The notes under the pieces: model-generated | Told to the model about the DNA's origin: nothing | Seen by the model: the letters and a program-made list of their open reading frames with translations, nothing else | The model's database searches: none | Assembly: GCA_009746045.1 (NCBI GenBank) | Contig: RPFO01000777.1 | Coordinates: 1 to 22,500 of the forward strand | Length of the DNA stretch: 22,500 nt | Reading direction: 5' to 3' | Source: Mesostigma viride | Lineage: Eukaryota > Streptophyta > Mesostigmatophyceae > Mesostigmatales > Mesostigmataceae | Translations under genes and position numbers: made by a program | In this document: positions 1 to 22,500 of the stretch, one piece after another | Position numbering within the stretch: position 1 is the stretch's first letter | Layout of the letters: each line of letters opens with the position of its first letter

Positions 1-2081
<2,081 letters not shown>

Positions 2082-2524
2082 CGCCCCCCCCCCCCTTCAC
2101 CCACCCACCCACCCACCGCCCCCACCCACTCCTGCACCCACCCACCCACCCACCCACCCACCCACCCACCCACCCACCCACCCACCCACCCACCCACCCA
2201 CCCACCCACCCACCCACCCACCCACCCACCCACCCACCCACCCACCCACCCACCCACCCACCCACCCACCCACCCACCCACCCATCCGCCCGCCCGCCCG
2301 CCGCCCGCCCGCCCGCCCCCCGCCCGCCGCCCGCCGCCGCCCGCCGCCCGCCCGCCCGCCCGCCCGCCCGCCCGCCCGCCCGCCCGCCGCCCGCCCGCCC
2401 GCCCGCCCGCCCGCCCGCCCGCCCGCCCGCCCGCCCGCCCGCCCGCCCGCCGCCGCCCGCCCGCCCGCCCGCCCGCCCACCCACCCATCCATCCACCCAC
2501 CAACCCACCCACCCGCCCACCCAC
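2082..2524. repeat. Poly-C, CCCA and CCCG tetranucleotide array adjoining the exon 15 donor
   Basis: A short poly-C run (about 2083-2094) is followed by CCCA repeats (about 2099-2284). CCCG repeats with CCG slips follow (about 2285-2478), then CCCA/CCAT units up to the exon boundary. On the sense strand this is G-rich (GGGT, GGGC), with runs of three G every four bases, suitable for G-quadruplexes. The array starts exactly at the GTGGGTGG donor. Confidence 0.97.
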
Positions 2525-22055
<19,531 letters not shown>

Positions 22056-22071
<16 letters not shown>

Positions 22072-22400
22072 CTGGGATTAGATTGGTGGATAGGCAAATA
22101 AGGAAATAGGCCAACAGGAACGGATACCGGGTGAATTAGGCCACCTCATGCACGCCCACCTGGGATTACAGAGGTGGAGAGGCAGATAAGGAAATAGGCC
22201 AACACGAACCGATACCGGGTGAATTAGGCCACCTCACGCACGGCCACCTGAGGTAAAACAGACCCATTACATGACACTTGAAAATTAGAGCTGAAGGGAG
22301 TGCAAGCATGCATATTTACTAGCTCTAGTCCGCCTCGCGCATGCGCACTTGGGGACTGAGCAGACAAACAGGCAAATAGTCAAATAGGCACGCATACTAC
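22056..22400 (-). repeat. 88-bp tandem repeat spanning the exon 1 acceptor
   Basis: CCTCACGCACGCCCACCTGG begins at 22056 (true boundary), 22144 and 22232, period 88. A degraded fourth copy begins near 22333. The middle of each unit contains GATACCGGGTGAATTAGGCC. Copies keep a sense-strand CAG before GTGG(G/C)CGTGC. Confidence 0.9.
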
Positions 22401-22500
22401 TATACCCACCCGCCCACAACTCCTATACCCACGCATGCCCACCCAACTGGCCGTGCGAGCGATACGCCCCCTTCGCGACAGAACCGTCGTATGCTAGATG
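22401..22500. other. Right edge: intron sequence or an unrecognised upstream exon
   Basis: Pyrimidine-rich, with two partial repeats around CCCACCC...AACT(CC/GG). One minus-strand frame is open to the edge but has no LRR pattern, so no exon is called. Confidence 0.4.

Noticed and set aside
22440-22500. Additional upstream exon at the right edge
   Set aside because: An open frame exists but shows no LRR pattern and too little sequence is available to judge the donor.

Overview
This window is eukaryotic nuclear DNA. It reads as most of one large gene on the minus strand, cut into 15 visible exons (2525-22071) by GT-AG introns of about 0.4-1.9 kb and one of more than 2.5 kb. The exons are GC-rich with ordinary codon use. 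The introns, about 85% of the window, are made largely of minisatellites and microsatellites. No bacterial-type genes, operons, rRNA or complete tRNA are visible. The lineage cannot be fixed from the sequence. A GC-rich, repeat-laden intron style suggests a unicellular alga or another protist, but this is a guess.

Gene model. Read right to left, the exons join in one continuous frame of 1060 codons. All 14 internal junctions agree in phase, every acceptor is CAG and every donor GT. Residue numbers below refer to this partial protein. Residues 1 to about 250 (exons 1-5) are ribonuclease-inhibitor-type leucine-rich repeats. Residues about 300-950 hold a three-fold repeated module built around (N)P-x-G-H-Y-x-x-D-L, then (Y/H)N-x-x-L-(N/D)-G, then W-x-x-x-P-x-x-G-x-L. 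Alternating with it is a helical segment resembling DUF4476, clear once and probably present a second time, there interrupted by a low-complexity insert of about 120 residues. Residues 952-1060 are disordered, with a poly-Ala run and a charged helix. Start and stop codons lie outside the window.

Layout on the plus strand. 1-2524: homopurine GGGA/GA tract, then CCCA/CCCG tetranucleotides, inside the last visible intron. 2525-6042: exons 15-12 with 18-, 66-, 35- and 10-bp arrays. 6043-10720: exons 11-9 with CCCA, 28-bp, 46-bp and 82-bp arrays. 10721-14874: exons 8-6 with 55-, 45- and 25-bp arrays. 14875-18510: exons 5-3 with compound microsatellites and a 58-bp array. 18511-22500: exons 2 and 1, a SINE-like insertion and boundary-derived repeats.

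Most notable observation. Copies of the gene's own exon-intron junctions, often with the GT or AG intact and with amino-acid-level resemblance retained, lie in the adjoining introns of at least 12 of the 15 exons. Several arrays (82-bp at exon 9, 88-bp at exon 1, 28-bp and 46-bp at exon 10, 44-46-bp at exon 4) use the splice junction as their repeat unit. Introns here seem to have grown by repeated tandem duplication across splice sites, leaving many competing splice-site copies.
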